Below, one piece after another: positions 8,384 to 16,348 of a stretch of 64,000 bases of DNA. The DNA comes from Novosphingobium sp. BW1. GTDB lineage: Bacteria; Pseudomonadota; Alphaproteobacteria; Sphingomonadales; Sphingomonadaceae. The stretch covers positions 42,470 to 106,469 of the forward strand of contig NZ_VIRF01000088.1 of NCBI RefSeq assembly GCF_008107685.1, in the 5' to 3' direction. A program made the position numbers and the translations under genes. The stretch's first letter is position 1, and each line of letters opens with the position of its first letter. Below the pieces are notes generated by a model. The model was not told the DNA's origin and made no database searches. It saw only the letters and a list, made by a program, of their open reading frames with translations.

Positions 8384-8947
8384 TCAGGAGGCGGTGAGCG
8401 CACGGCGTACAGAGCTTGCAATCTGGCGCGAGGAGCGCTGCAAGGCGCGCGGGGTGCTCGCGCCGCGCTCCCCCGCAAGCGAGATGGCCACGCGTACGTC
8501 GCGCGGCGGCTGGCGGTTTTCTGCGGTCTCGATGCGGCCCGCCGAAGTGGGCACGAAAACTTCCGGCCCCCGTTCGCCCACGAGATAGCCCTGGCCAGGC
8601 GCCACGTTCCCGCCGGTCGCCCGGCCAGGCAGCCCGAGCAGCCCCGGGACCAGACCGGCCAGGGCGCCGCCCGCGCCGCTGCCGCCACTAACCGCGCCGA
8701 TCAGCGTGGTCATGCCTTGCGCGGCAATGGCGTCAAAGGCGGAGAAGGCGGCACTCTTGAGATCCTCGAAGCCCAGGCTACCGCGGCGGATCGCCCCGGT
8801 CAGACTGCGCTCGAAGCGATCGCCTGCGCGGGCAAAGCCATCGCCAAGGCCGGTGTCGATCTCGCCGCGCAGGACCGCGATGTCGCGGGCAAAGGCCTGG
8901 GTGCTCGCGCGTACCTCGATCAGGAGTTCGTCCATGTCATCGCTCAT
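8384..8947 (-). CDS. GTA gp11, tail tape measure protein
   Basis: A 187-residue tape measure protein of the short GTA type, which sets tail length. The N-terminal half is helical (LLIEVRASTQAFARDIAVLRGEI), followed by a hydrophobic glycine-rich middle (GAGGALAGLVPGLLGLPG) and the conserved family motif GYLVGERGPEVFVPTSAGRI at about residues 121-140. Its length is near that of RcGTA gp11, so a similarly short tail is expected. The ATG lies inside the preceding 68-residue gene (11-bp overlap). Confidence 0.9.
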   Translation of the reverse strand: MSDDMDELLIEVRASTQAFARDIAVLRGEIDTGLGDGFARAGDRFERSLTGAIRRGSLGFEDLKSAAFSAFDAIAAQGMTTLIGAVSGGSGAGGALAGLVPGLLGLPGRATGGNVAPGQGYLVGERGPEVFVPTSAGRIETAENRQPPRDVRVAISLAGERGASTPRALQRSSRQIASSVRRALTAS

Positions 8948-9143
8948 TGTCTCGCTCCATCATGGCGTTGAGGGTGGCGCGGTCGAGCCCTTGGGAAGGG
9001 GCATCGGTCGCGGGCTGGAGGATCGTCGCCAATTCCTCGGGGGTGGCATTCCAGAACTCATGTGGTCGCCAGCCCAGCAGGCGGGCGGAAAGGGCGCACA
9101 GGCGGGTGGCACCGGCCCCGAACCGCACCGGGGTCTCGCTCAC
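8937..9143 (-). CDS. GTA phage tail assembly chaperone-like protein (rcc01693 type)
   Basis: A 68-residue protein starting at a GTG that overlaps the gp10 stop (GTGA). It shows the short tail-chaperone pattern of GTA clusters: FGAGATRLCALSARLLGWRPHEFWNATPEELATIL. This frame stays open upstream across all of gp10, so the annotated start rests on the GTGA coupling and family length rather than on a stop codon. By place it should act in tail tube or tape-measure assembly and be absent from the particle; that is inferred from lambda G/GT-type systems. Confidence 0.8.
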   Translation of the reverse strand: MSETPVRFGAGATRLCALSARLLGWRPHEFWNATPEELATILQPATDAPSQGLDRATLNAMMERDNER

Positions 9144-9454
9144 ACCGTGCCCTTGAGGATCTGGCCGAGCAGGGTGCGTAACGGGACGGCACAGCGGGCC
9201 AGACCCAGCCGGGCGACAGCCTCGCCCACGGCTTCGCGCGGGAAGGCCGTGGCCGGCTGGAGGCAGTGCCAGAACAGCGTCGCCACTTCGCCCAGCCGCA
9301 GTTGGCCCTCGCCCGCCCGTTCGACCAGGGCATAGAGCGGCCCCAGTTCCTCTTCGGCGGCAACCAGCGCGGCGAACGAGGGGCGCAAGACATGCGCCTG
9401 ACCTGCGATCTCCAGCGTGGCTTCGCCGCGCAAGGGGTTGGCAGGCGCGCTCAT
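9140..9454 (-). CDS. GTA gp10 family protein (DUF3356)
   Basis: A 104-residue protein in the gp10 slot between tail tube and chaperone. Motifs are GEATLEIAGQAHVLRPSFAALVAAEEELGPLYALVERA, then LRLGEVATLFWHCL. It is probably a tail chaperone that holds the tape measure protein before tube assembly. It overlaps the tail tube gene by 4 bp (ATGA) and the next gene by 4 bp (GTGA). It is cytosolic, with no membrane segment. Confidence 0.85.
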   Translation of the reverse strand: MSAPANPLRGEATLEIAGQAHVLRPSFAALVAAEEELGPLYALVERAGEGQLRLGEVATLFWHCLQPATAFPREAVGEAVARLGLARCAVPLRTLLGQILKGTV

Positions 9455-9858
9455 GCGGCCGCGATCGCGCCCGAGCTTTCCAGCTGGAGCGTGTAGTTGC
9501 GCTCACCGTTGAAATCGCCCGCATAGTCCAGGCGCTGGACGAGGAAGCGGCCACGCAGCTTCTCGCCGTCCTCGAAGCTCAGTTCGTAGTCGTCAAGTGT
9601 GCCTTCCATCGCGTTGACCCGGATGCGCGCTTCGGCCGCGCTGCCCAGGAAGATGCCCGCCGCGCTGACCGAGACCGTGCGGGTCCCTGCGCCCGAGAGC
9701 AGCTCACGCCAGCCCCCGCTGCCCTTGTGGGTAGTGACCACTGTCTCGCCGGTTACCGACATCTGCGTGGTGCGCAGGCCCGCGACGGTCTGATAGGTCG
9801 GCGGATTGGCGCCGTCGGAAATCTTGAGCAGGAACGCACTGCCTTTCTGGGCGGTCAT
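9451..9858 (-). CDS. GTA gp9, major tail tube protein (TP901-1 type)
   Basis: A 135-residue tail tube subunit. The start MTAQKGSAFLLKISDG and the block RTTQMSVTGETVVTTHKGSGGWRELLSGAGTRTVSVSAAGIF are typical of TP901-1-type tail proteins, followed by LRGRFLVQRLDYAGDFNGERNYTLQLESSG. The length is close to RcGTA gp9. It starts 24 bp after the tail terminator gene and overlaps gp10 by 4 bp. Confidence 0.94.
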   Translation of the reverse strand: MTAQKGSAFLLKISDGANPPTYQTVAGLRTTQMSVTGETVVTTHKGSGGWRELLSGAGTRTVSVSAAGIFLGSAAEARIRVNAMEGTLDDYELSFEDGEKLRGRFLVQRLDYAGDFNGERNYTLQLESSGAIAAA

Positions 9859-9882
9859 GTCGGGTCTCCTGTGGGGAAGGGA

Positions 9883-10275
9883 TCAGCTGGCGATGAGCCG
9901 GAAGGCGTATTCGAGAAGCACCGCGCGGCGGTTGCCGGGACGCTGCTCGGAGCGGGCGCGCAGAAAACGGGACGTGACGATCTCGATGCCTTCGTGCGCG
10001 GCGGGTAGGTTTTCGATGCGCGCCTCGATGTTGGCGACGAGCGCGGCCATGCTGGCGGGGACATCGCCACGGCCCTGTAGTTCAAGCGCCACGCGCACCT
10101 CGCGGCCGCGGTGGGTCTTGCTGCTCCAATCGGTGCTGGCGCTGGTGGCGATCGCCAGCCAGGGCAGGCTGGCGCGCGAGGGGGCTTCCTCGCAGATGGC
10201 GTTGAGGGAGCCGGAAAGGGCCGGGTCGCCTTGGAGCCAGGTAAGAAGGGCGGCGCGAAGGAGCATTTCTTCCAT
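9883..10275 (-). CDS. GTA gp8, tail terminator protein (DUF3168)
   Basis: A 130-residue DUF3168 protein expected to cap the tail tube and join it to the head. It shows the family pattern: an N-terminal helix (LLRAALLTWLQGDPALSGSLNAI), LAIATSASTDWSSKTHRGREVRVALELQG and a C-terminal strand RRAVLLEYAFRLIAS. The gap to the preceding gene is 3 bp. Confidence 0.9.
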   Translation of the reverse strand: MEEMLLRAALLTWLQGDPALSGSLNAICEEAPSRASLPWLAIATSASTDWSSKTHRGREVRVALELQGRGDVPASMAALVANIEARIENLPAAHEGIEIVTSRFLRARSEQRPGNRRAVLLEYAFRLIAS

Positions 10276-10278
10276 CTG

Positions 10279-10461
10279 TCATCCTTTCCCGAAAAGCGGC
10301 CAGACGAGGTCCGCGCGGCGCCAGGGGGCATCGCCGTCGCTGGACGCCAAACGGCGTGCGGCGAGCGTGGTCTCGGCAAGACGCCGGGCCTTTCGCGTCA
10401 GGTCGCGGGCGAGCGGCTCGAAGCTGTTTGCGCTGTCGCCTTCAAGGCGCCGTGCGCTCAT
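10279..10461 (-). CDS. 60-residue protein in the GTA gp7 (stopper) position
   Basis: A basic protein that starts at an ATG overlapping the adaptor stop (ATGA). The RcGTA stopper (gp7) is about 110 residues with a beta-barrel fold. This one is half that length and largely helical by eye (SFEPLARDLTRKARRLAETTLAARRLA). There is no room for a longer protein before gp8, and no frameshifted stopper-like sequence is seen. It may be a reduced replacement or an unrelated small protein. Function is unknown. Confidence 0.65.
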   Translation of the reverse strand: MSARRLEGDSANSFEPLARDLTRKARRLAETTLAARRLASSDGDAPWRRADLVWPLFGKG

Positions 10462-11009
10462 GCTAGGCGCATCCGGCGCCAGGGCCGCCACAGCGCCGCG
10501 ACCGAGGCCGGCGGCAGGGGCGAGGCGCCGCCGCCCTCGCGCTCGCGATGCTGGTGGGCGGCGAGGCGTACGATGCCGTGGCGCAAGGTGTCGGGCAGGG
10601 CGTCCCAGTCGGCCGCGAGCCCTGCGGTGAAGCGGACGGCGAGGCGGCCTGCGGCAAAAGACAGAAGGTGCACGCGGCCCGTCCCGTCCGCCTCGAGGTC
10701 GAGCGCATAGTCGCTGGCCGGGACAGGGGTGCGGGAGCCGTCTGCGCCGAGGATCTCGAGCGCGGTGATGGCCTGCACCGGGCGGGTGGCAAGGCTGGTC
10801 CAGTCGCGCGAGGAGGGGAGGACTTCCTCGCAGGTGCTTTCGAGTGGGAGCAGGCCGGTAAAGGCTTCGCAGGTCTCGAGCGCGGCGCCGAGCAGGCTGG
10901 CCAGCGCATCGTCATCGTACCCGGTCGTGATGCCGAGCCACTGCTTGAGCTCGGCAAGCGCCGATGACGGCAGCGCGGCCGGCGTAAGGATGACCCGGTT
11001 CATCGGCAT
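10458..11009 (-). CDS. GTA gp6, head-tail adaptor protein
   Basis: A 183-residue phage head-tail connector of the gp6/TIGR02215 type that binds under the portal ring. Visible features are VILTPAALPSSALAELKQWLGITTGYDDDALASLLGAALETCEAFTGL at the N-terminus and the C-terminal helix LPDTLRHGIVRLAAHQHRERE. Two in-frame ATGs lie 6 bp apart (11009 and 11003); the outer one is used. It follows the capsid gene after 186 bp that contain a strong hairpin. Confidence 0.9.
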   Translation of the reverse strand: MPMNRVILTPAALPSSALAELKQWLGITTGYDDDALASLLGAALETCEAFTGLLPLESTCEEVLPSSRDWTSLATRPVQAITALEILGADGSRTPVPASDYALDLEADGTGRVHLLSFAAGRLAVRFTAGLAADWDALPDTLRHGIVRLAAHQHREREGGGASPLPPASVAALWRPWRRMRLA

Positions 11010-11040
11010 CTCCGATCGTTGTCGTGGGCGGGAGAGATCA

Positions 11041-11091
11041 AAGAAAAGAAGGGCCCGCGCCGTCCGAGGGGAAGGCAGGCGGCGCGGGCCG
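11041..11091 (-). terminator. hairpin and T-rich tract after the capsid gene
   Basis: A perfect 11-bp inverted repeat (11053-11063 with 11081-11091, loop 17) lies about 105 bp after the capsid stop. On the minus strand it is followed by CTTCTTTTCTTT. It resembles an intracluster terminator or mRNA stabiliser that would keep capsid transcript above tail transcript. The T-tract is interrupted by C, so partial termination is more likely than full. Confidence 0.6.
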
Positions 11092-11195
11092 GGCGCAAGG
11101 GCGAGCGGGGAGGGGAAGGCCCGCCAGGCGCGGAAGGAAGGCTTCCGGACGAGGGAAGAAGCCGTCCTTCTGTGCGCATCTTGCGCCGAGGTGGA

Positions 11196-12338
11196 TCAGG
11201 CCGCGATCTTGAGCAGCTTGATCGCGTCGGAATCGAGCACCTGGCCGCCCACGCGCTTGGTCGCGTAGAAGTGGACGAAAGGCTTGTTTGTGAACGGATC
11301 GCGCAGGATCGCGGTCGCGCTGCGCTCGGCGATGAGGTAGCCCGCGCGGAAGTTGCCAAAGGCGATCGGGGTGGCGTTCGCGGCCACGTCGGGCATGTCC
11401 GAGGCCTCGACGACTGGGTAGCCGAGCAGGCGGTCGGGCTGGCCATCGACAAGGCCGGGCTGCCACAGGAAGGCGCCGTCGCTGGTCTTGAGCTTGCGCA
11501 CCAGGGCCAGGGTCTGCGCGTTCATCACCCAGCTTGCGCCCTGGCGATGCCCGGCCTTGAGCGCGTGGACGAGATCGATCAGCTTGAGCTCCGGGTTTGC
11601 GCCAAGCGTGCTGGCGTTGCCCGAGACAACATGCTGGAGCGTGCCGAACTGGCGCGTGGCATCGCCCGCCGTGCTGGTCGTGCCGGTGATGAAGCCGCGG
11701 GGCTGGTTGGTGCCCGAACCCGATACGAAGGCAGCCCCTTCGGCGCGCGCGAACTCGGTCGCGATCTCGTCGGCGAGCCAGGTGGGCAAGTCGAAGCCGG
11801 CATCGTCGAGCATGGCCTGACTGGCGGCCGGGTTGGCATAGAGTTCACCCGTCGGCGGGGCGATCTCGGCGAAGCTGGGCGAGTCTGTTTCGGGGCGCGC
11901 GGCGGTCTCGCTGACCCAGCCCGATGCGGTGCCGCCGGTCGAGATCAGCTTGCGGTAGCCCGCCGAGCCGGTCTGGACGACCTGCGCGATCGAACGGATC
12001 GGGCTGACCGCCTTGAGGCGCGCGGCGATGAGTGCATCGATCTCGCGCGGGACGGCATAGCCGCCGTCGGCGGGGACGGCGCCGGAGATCGACTTCCACT
12101 CGGTCTCGCGCCCGGCGCGCAGGTAGCCATCGACGAAGCCCTTGAGTTCCAGGCTCGGCGCGCCTTCGGCGGAGCCGGCGATGACAGGGCGGGCCGCGGC
12201 ACGGCTGACGCGATCGAGGCGCGCCTTCACCTCGTCAACATCGCCGCGCAGAGCCTCGACGCTCTGTTCGGTCGCATCCATGCGGGTGACGAGGTCAAAG
12301 GACGAATCGAGCGATTCGGCCGGGACGGAATTTTCCAT
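11196..12338 (-). CDS. GTA gp5, HK97-type major capsid protein
   Basis: A 380-residue capsid subunit. Residues 1-60 are helical and charged, as in a scaffolding delta domain (DATEQSVEALRGDVDEVKARLDRVS). The HK97 fold runs from about 88 (SGAVPADGGYAVPREIDALI) through QVVQTGSAGYRKLISTGGT, GWVSETAARPETDSPSF, FVSGSGTNQPRGFI and the C-terminal ATKRVGGQVLDSDAIKLLKI. The length matches RcGTA gp5. It is the only gene in the cluster with large gaps on both sides (85 and 186 bp), each containing a perfect hairpin. Confidence 0.97.
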   Translation of the reverse strand: MENSVPAESLDSSFDLVTRMDATEQSVEALRGDVDEVKARLDRVSRAAARPVIAGSAEGAPSLELKGFVDGYLRAGRETEWKSISGAVPADGGYAVPREIDALIAARLKAVSPIRSIAQVVQTGSAGYRKLISTGGTASGWVSETAARPETDSPSFAEIAPPTGELYANPAASQAMLDDAGFDLPTWLADEIATEFARAEGAAFVSGSGTNQPRGFITGTTSTAGDATRQFGTLQHVVSGNASTLGANPELKLIDLVHALKAGHRQGASWVMNAQTLALVRKLKTSDGAFLWQPGLVDGQPDRLLGYPVVEASDMPDVAANATPIAFGNFRAGYLIAERSATAILRDPFTNKPFVHFYATKRVGGQVLDSDAIKLLKIAA

Positions 12339-12365
12339 GGGGTATCACCTTTCGCGGGGAGTGGA

Positions 12366-12384
12366 GCCGCCCGCGACGGGCGGC
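12366..12384 (-). repeat. hairpin between prohead protease and capsid genes
   Basis: A perfect 8-bp GC stem with a 3-base loop, about 28 bp before the capsid ATG on the transcript. No T-tract follows it on the coding side. It may protect or process the capsid mRNA. Confidence 0.4.
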
Positions 12385-12423
12385 AGGGAAACGGGGAAGG
12401 AAGGGGAGCGGGGCGCGCGGACC

Positions 12424-12861
12424 TCAGGAGACGAGGTGGACGCGCGCGCCGTGCTGCATGGGGTGGGTGACGAGGCTCACCTCGAAGAGGTCGACGGCGA
12501 GTAACTCGCGGCCTGCAGGCCCGGTTCGGCTGGTGCGGGCCCGGTAGCCGAAGGAGAGGCCGGTCACGTTCCCGCGCTTCAGGGCAAGGCCAGGGGCGGC
12601 CTCGGGCCGGTCGAGCGCGGCAATCACGCGAAGGCCCCGGGCATCCTCGGAAACGGCCTCGATCCAACCGATGCGCAGGTCCGCGCGGTGTTGCCACAGG
12701 AGCGGCAACGGGTCCTCGCGCGCGGCCAGGGTGCGGGCGAAGGCGCCGCGTCGGATCGTGTCGCGGCCGGCATCGGGTGTGTCGAAGAGGGCTGCGTAGC
12801 CTGCAAAGCGCAAGGTGGAGCTGCGCGCGGGCGCGTGGGTAAACGGGGCAGGCGCGATCAC
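12424..12861 (-). CDS. GTA gp4, HK97-family prohead protease
   Basis: A 145-residue U35-type serine protease that should mature the capsid. It has FAGYAALFDTPDAGRDTIRRGAF at the N-terminus, a histidine in LLWQHRADLRIGW and the serine in NVTGLSFGYRARTSR, then LLAVDLFEVSLVTHPMQ. These match the catalytic His/Ser arrangement of the family. Its ATG overlaps the DUF6127 stop by 4 bp. Confidence 0.94.
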   Translation of the reverse strand: MIAPAPFTHAPARSSTLRFAGYAALFDTPDAGRDTIRRGAFARTLAAREDPLPLLWQHRADLRIGWIEAVSEDARGLRVIAALDRPEAAPGLALKRGNVTGLSFGYRARTSRTGPAGRELLAVDLFEVSLVTHPMQHGARVHLVS

Positions 12862-13166
12862 CGCAGCATCTCTGTTGCGCCGAGCCGGACTGCAAGGCCG
12901 AGCAAGAGCAGGGCGAGGAACCCGCGCACCGCCCAGCCGACCGCGGCGTTGCGCGCGCTGGTCTTGGCATCGCGCCAGGCCCGCAGCAATTCGCGCAGTT
13001 CGCAGAGGTCCTCGGGTGCAGTGTCGTCATCGAGGCCGATGAGGGCCAGCATGCGCTGTGCGCCCACTTCGCTCGCCTCTTCGACGATCGCGCGCAGCGT
13101 CACCAGGTCCGAACCTTCGGCAGCGGCCTGCGCGATCAGGCCGACCAGCATATCCTTCTGATTCAT
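12858..13166 (-). CDS. DUF6127 protein of the GTA cluster, one membrane segment
   Basis: A 102-residue protein between portal and protease. The N-terminal two thirds are acidic and helical (MLVGLIAQAAAEGSDLVTLRAIVEEASEVGA). Residues about 75-97 form one hydrophobic segment (GWAVRGFLALLLLGLAVRLG). It resembles the DUF6127 proteins seen at this place in sphingomonad GTA clusters. Its role is unknown; a membrane anchor at the assembly site is one possibility. It overlaps both neighbours by 4 bp. Confidence 0.75.
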   Translation of the reverse strand: MNQKDMLVGLIAQAAAEGSDLVTLRAIVEEASEVGAQRMLALIGLDDDTAPEDLCELRELLRAWRDAKTSARNAAVGWAVRGFLALLLLGLAVRLGATEMLR

Positions 13167-14359
13167 GATTTGTTCTCCGGATGGCCAGTCGTGGCGGTGG
13201 GCAAAGTGGCGCGCGAGGACGAACGGGGCGATAGGCCGAGCAGGGCGCGCTTCTCGTCCACGTCGAGGAAATCGGCGTCGGAGACCTGCGCCCAGAGCCG
13301 CTCGCGGTCCTCGGCCAGCGCAGGCACTCGGTCGAGGTCGATGGCGAGATCGGCTTCGGGAAACCAGGGGCTGAGGGCTTCGCTCAGGCCGGCCAGCAGC
13401 TTGGCGGCTAGCGGCAGGAGGGTCAGGCGCCAGAGCGCGCGGTTGGCCTCGCGGTAGTTGGCATAGGTCGCATCGCCGGGCAGGCCCAGCAGCATTGGGG
13501 GAACCCCGAAGGCGAGCGCTACGTCGCGCGCGGCGGCAGCTTTCAGTGTTGCGAAGTCCATGTCCGCCGGGCTCATCGCCATGGCCTGCCAGGTAAGCCC
13601 GCCTTCGAGCAGCATGGGGCGTCCAGCGTTACCCACGCCCGAAAAGGCGCTGGAAAGCTCGCTCTTGAGGCGTTCGAACTGGTCGGGGCTGAGGGGCGTG
13701 CCCTCGCCCGTGTCGTAGACCAGCGCGCCCGAGGGGCGGGCCGCGTTCTCGAGCAGCTGGCGGTTCCATTCCGAGGCTGCGTTGTGGGTGGCGACGGCCT
13801 GATCGGCGGCACACAGGCAGCCCGCGCCGTAATGGTCGTCGCCGGGATGGAAGTGGCGGATATGGACGAGGTTGGGCGAGGCGTCCTCATCCAGAGCGGG
13901 GATCGTAATGCGCTTGCCCGCGACCTCGTAGCTGTAGGCCGTTGGCCAGCCGTCGCTACCGGCAAGGACGGTGATGCGCTCGGGGCGCAGGGCGAAGAGC
14001 TCGACAGGGTAGCCACGCGCATCCTTCAGGATCTGTACGTAGGCATTGCCGTGAAGAAGCAGCTGCGCGGCGAGCGTTTCGAGCAGCGACTGGCCCGCGC
14101 TGGTCGCGTTCACCAGCCGGGCGAGGGCGGGGTCGGCTGGCTTGAGCGGCGCGCCCGCGATGCCTTCGGCCACTAGGCGCACGGCGCGCTGGGCGACCGG
14201 GTTCTCGAGGTAGGCGCGCTGGACGGAGCCGGTGTACTCATAGGGCGCGCGGCCCGAGCCTCCCTCGGCGAAGTACCAGGGCGAGGCGGCGCCGCGCGCC
14301 AGCGGCACGCGCGCGGTTTCACCCTTGAAGGCGGCGGCAAGCGTATCGAGGAAGGACAT
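13163..14359 (-). CDS. GTA gp3, portal protein
   Basis: A 398-residue HK97-type portal, forming the ring at the DNA entry vertex. Start MSFLDTLAAAFKGE at 14359, then SVQRAYLENPVAQRAVRLVAEGIAG, LLLHGNAYVQILKDARGYPVELFALRPERI, IRHFHPGDDHYGAG and AFGVPPMLLGLPGDATYANYREANRALWR, all standard portal blocks. The open frame upstream of 14359 overlaps the terminase on another frame and was rejected. It follows the terminase gene after 86 bp. Confidence 0.96.
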   Translation of the reverse strand: MSFLDTLAAAFKGETARVPLARGAASPWYFAEGGSGRAPYEYTGSVQRAYLENPVAQRAVRLVAEGIAGAPLKPADPALARLVNATSAGQSLLETLAAQLLLHGNAYVQILKDARGYPVELFALRPERITVLAGSDGWPTAYSYEVAGKRITIPALDEDASPNLVHIRHFHPGDDHYGAGCLCAADQAVATHNAASEWNRQLLENAARPSGALVYDTGEGTPLSPDQFERLKSELSSAFSGVGNAGRPMLLEGGLTWQAMAMSPADMDFATLKAAAARDVALAFGVPPMLLGLPGDATYANYREANRALWRLTLLPLAAKLLAGLSEALSPWFPEADLAIDLDRVPALAEDRERLWAQVSDADFLDVDEKRALLGLSPRSSSRATLPTATTGHPENKS

Positions 14360-14445
14360 GACCGGCCTTTCTCCCGCAAGCGGGACAAGCAAAGAGATGG
14401 GAGGGGGAGGGGGCGGAAGGCCTGATGGAGAGGGCTCCCTCCGTA

Positions 14446-15768
14446 TCAGGCGAGGCGCACGCGCGGCTGCACGCTCTTGCCCAGAAGCAATTCGGTGAGT
14501 GCCCAGACCAGCGCATCGGCGCGGTCGGGCGAGCGGCCGGGACCCTGGTAGGTACCTCCGGCCAGAAGCCCGCACATCTCGTCCTCGAGATCGGGGAAGG
14601 TTCCCGCGTGACGTACCCGGCCCGCTTCGTAGAGCGCGGCAACAGGTTCGGCGCGGGCAACCTTGCCCCGGCTGGCATGGACGAGGCGCAAGGGGAGGGC
14701 GAAGTCTGCGGCGCGCAGGACGCTGGCGACCATCGCGCCGCCCTGGTTGGCTTCGGCAATGACGCGTTCGGCCTGCCAGGCCGAGGCGGCGGTAGCGGCC
14801 GCACGGGCCCAGCGCTCGGGGCTGGCCTTGCGCACCGAGGCATCGGCGAGGACATGGGCACGGCCCGTCGAATCGAGACCCGCGACCACGATTCCGCAGG
14901 CATCGCCGCCTGCCGACGCGGGAGGGTCGACCCCCACGACAACGCGTATGAGGTCGGTAGGTGAGGCTCCGCGGCAGGCTTCGAGGTGCGCGCGGCTCCA
15001 CAGTGCGCCATCGATGTCGGCGAGAAGTTCGCCGTCGAGCTCCTGGCGACCCAGCTGACTTTGCCCGTAGGCGCGGCGCACGTGGGAGAGAAAGGTGGGC
15101 GGCAGGTTGGCCGCGTTGTCTTCGGTGCGGCCACGGGTAATGGCGAGCGTTTCGTCCGGTTCCGCAAGCAACCGGGTGACGAGGGGCACCGCGCGCGGCG
15201 TGGTAGTGGCGGCAAGCTGGGGGCGTTCACCCAGGCGCAGGCCCAGGACGAGGTTGTCGTAGGCGCGCACCGCGCGCTCGGAGGCATTGTCCCACTTGGC
15301 GATTTCGTCGCACCAGGCGTGGCTGTGCTGGGGACCGCGCAGGGATTCGGGCTCAGCGGCGGAGAACAGAAGGGCCTGTGCGCCATTGGGCCAGACGAGG
15401 CGGCGCAGCGAGGGTTCAAAGACAGGGCGGCGGCGCGCGGGGCAGATGGCAAGGAGGCCGCTCTCGCCCTCGACCATGACCGCGCGCACTTCGGGCAGGC
15501 TCGCGCCGACAAGGGCAATGCGGGCGTTCGGATCGACCTCGGCAACGCTGCGCACCCATTCGGCCCCGGCGCGGGTCTTGCCAAAGCCGCGCCCGGCCAT
15601 GATCAGCCAGGTCCGCCAGTCGCCGTCAGGGGCCAGCTGTTCGGGCCGCGCCCAGAGCTTCCAATGGGTTTCCAGTTCCTCGCGCTCGGCCTCGGTCAAG
15701 GCGCGCAGGACCTGGTGGCGGTGCTCGGGCGCCATGGCCAGGAGGATCTGGAGATGCTCACTGTGCAT
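14446..15768 (-). CDS. GTA gp2, large terminase (packaging ATPase and nuclease)
   Basis: A 440-residue terminase that packages host DNA into the GTA head. Walker A is GRGFGKT at residues 59-65, Walker B is AWCDE at 151-155 within the block SLRGPQHSHAWCDEIAKW, and the C-terminal RNaseH-type nuclease begins near VVVGVDPPASAGGDACGIVV with later acidic residues in IAEANQGG and SPDRADALVWAL. The ATG at 15768 was chosen; 40 further upstream codons overlap gp1. It overlaps gp1 by 11 bp. Confidence 0.95.
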   Translation of the reverse strand: MHSEHLQILLAMAPEHRHQVLRALTEAEREELETHWKLWARPEQLAPDGDWRTWLIMAGRGFGKTRAGAEWVRSVAEVDPNARIALVGASLPEVRAVMVEGESGLLAICPARRRPVFEPSLRRLVWPNGAQALLFSAAEPESLRGPQHSHAWCDEIAKWDNASERAVRAYDNLVLGLRLGERPQLAATTTPRAVPLVTRLLAEPDETLAITRGRTEDNAANLPPTFLSHVRRAYGQSQLGRQELDGELLADIDGALWSRAHLEACRGASPTDLIRVVVGVDPPASAGGDACGIVVAGLDSTGRAHVLADASVRKASPERWARAAATAASAWQAERVIAEANQGGAMVASVLRAADFALPLRLVHASRGKVARAEPVAALYEAGRVRHAGTFPDLEDEMCGLLAGGTYQGPGRSPDRADALVWALTELLLGKSVQPRVRLA

Positions 15769-16270
15769 CGGACGTTCCTGCCTTGGGGATGGAGGGGGCC
15801 GCGTCAAAACTGCGGGCGCGCATCTTCTCGATCTTGGCGTTGATGGAATCGAGAATGGCTTCGCTGTTGCGGTTCTCGACGATGGCACGCTGGCGGGCGG
15901 CGGATTCGCGGTGCGCGGTCAACAGGCGAAAGGCGGTGGCGTTGTCGAAAACGCGGGTGCCACGCTTCGCGCCCGTTGGCGGCTTGATCTCCCCTTCGCG
16001 CAGGCGCTGCAGGAGGGTCATTTCCAGGTGGTCGTAGCCCTCGCACAGGGCTTCCTGCCACTGGCAGTAGAATTCCGGATCATCGCGGCGCGCCTCGTAG
16101 GCGGTGGAGGAGGCAACCCCTGCCGCTTTGGCCGAGGCGCTGACGTTCGAGGTGGCCGCCAGTTCGGCCAGGAAGCGCCTGCGCCAGTTGCGCGGGGCCG
16201 CAGGCTTCTTGGCAGGGGCACGCGTCCGTTCCGGGCGCGCGCCACCTGCGGACGAGGTCGTGTCCGCCAT
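15758..16270 (-). CDS. GTA gp1, small terminase-like protein
   Basis: A 170-residue DNA-recognition partner of the large terminase. After a basic tail of 27 residues it has a helix-turn-helix region (WRRRFLAELAATSNVSASAKAAGVASSTAYEARRDDPEF), then a helical oligomerisation region (CEGYDHLEMTLLQRLREGE) and RVFDNATAFRLLTAHRE. It is the first gene of the cluster and follows a candidate promoter. In GTAs this subunit gives nonspecific packaging, which is inferred here from family and place. Confidence 0.85.
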   Translation of the reverse strand: MADTTSSAGGARPERTRAPAKKPAAPRNWRRRFLAELAATSNVSASAKAAGVASSTAYEARRDDPEFYCQWQEALCEGYDHLEMTLLQRLREGEIKPPTGAKRGTRVFDNATAFRLLTAHRESAARQRAIVENRNSEAILDSINAKIEKMRARSFDAAPSIPKAGTSDAQ

Positions 16271-16348
16271 GGGCTCTCCGTGTGGGCATCGATGGAAGGG
16301 GAAGGCCGGGAGAAGCGATTCGCTGGTCTCATCCGGCGTTGTTCCCCT

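Noticed and set aside
11019..12470. 483-codon plus-strand frame opposite the capsid gene
   Set aside because: Antisense shadow with Arg/Gly/Ala-rich composition; the capsid on the other strand is clear.
2011..16270. Interpretation as an ordinary prophage
   Set aside because: No integrase, repressor, replication or lysis genes and no repeats suggesting att sites; gene order matches gene transfer agents.
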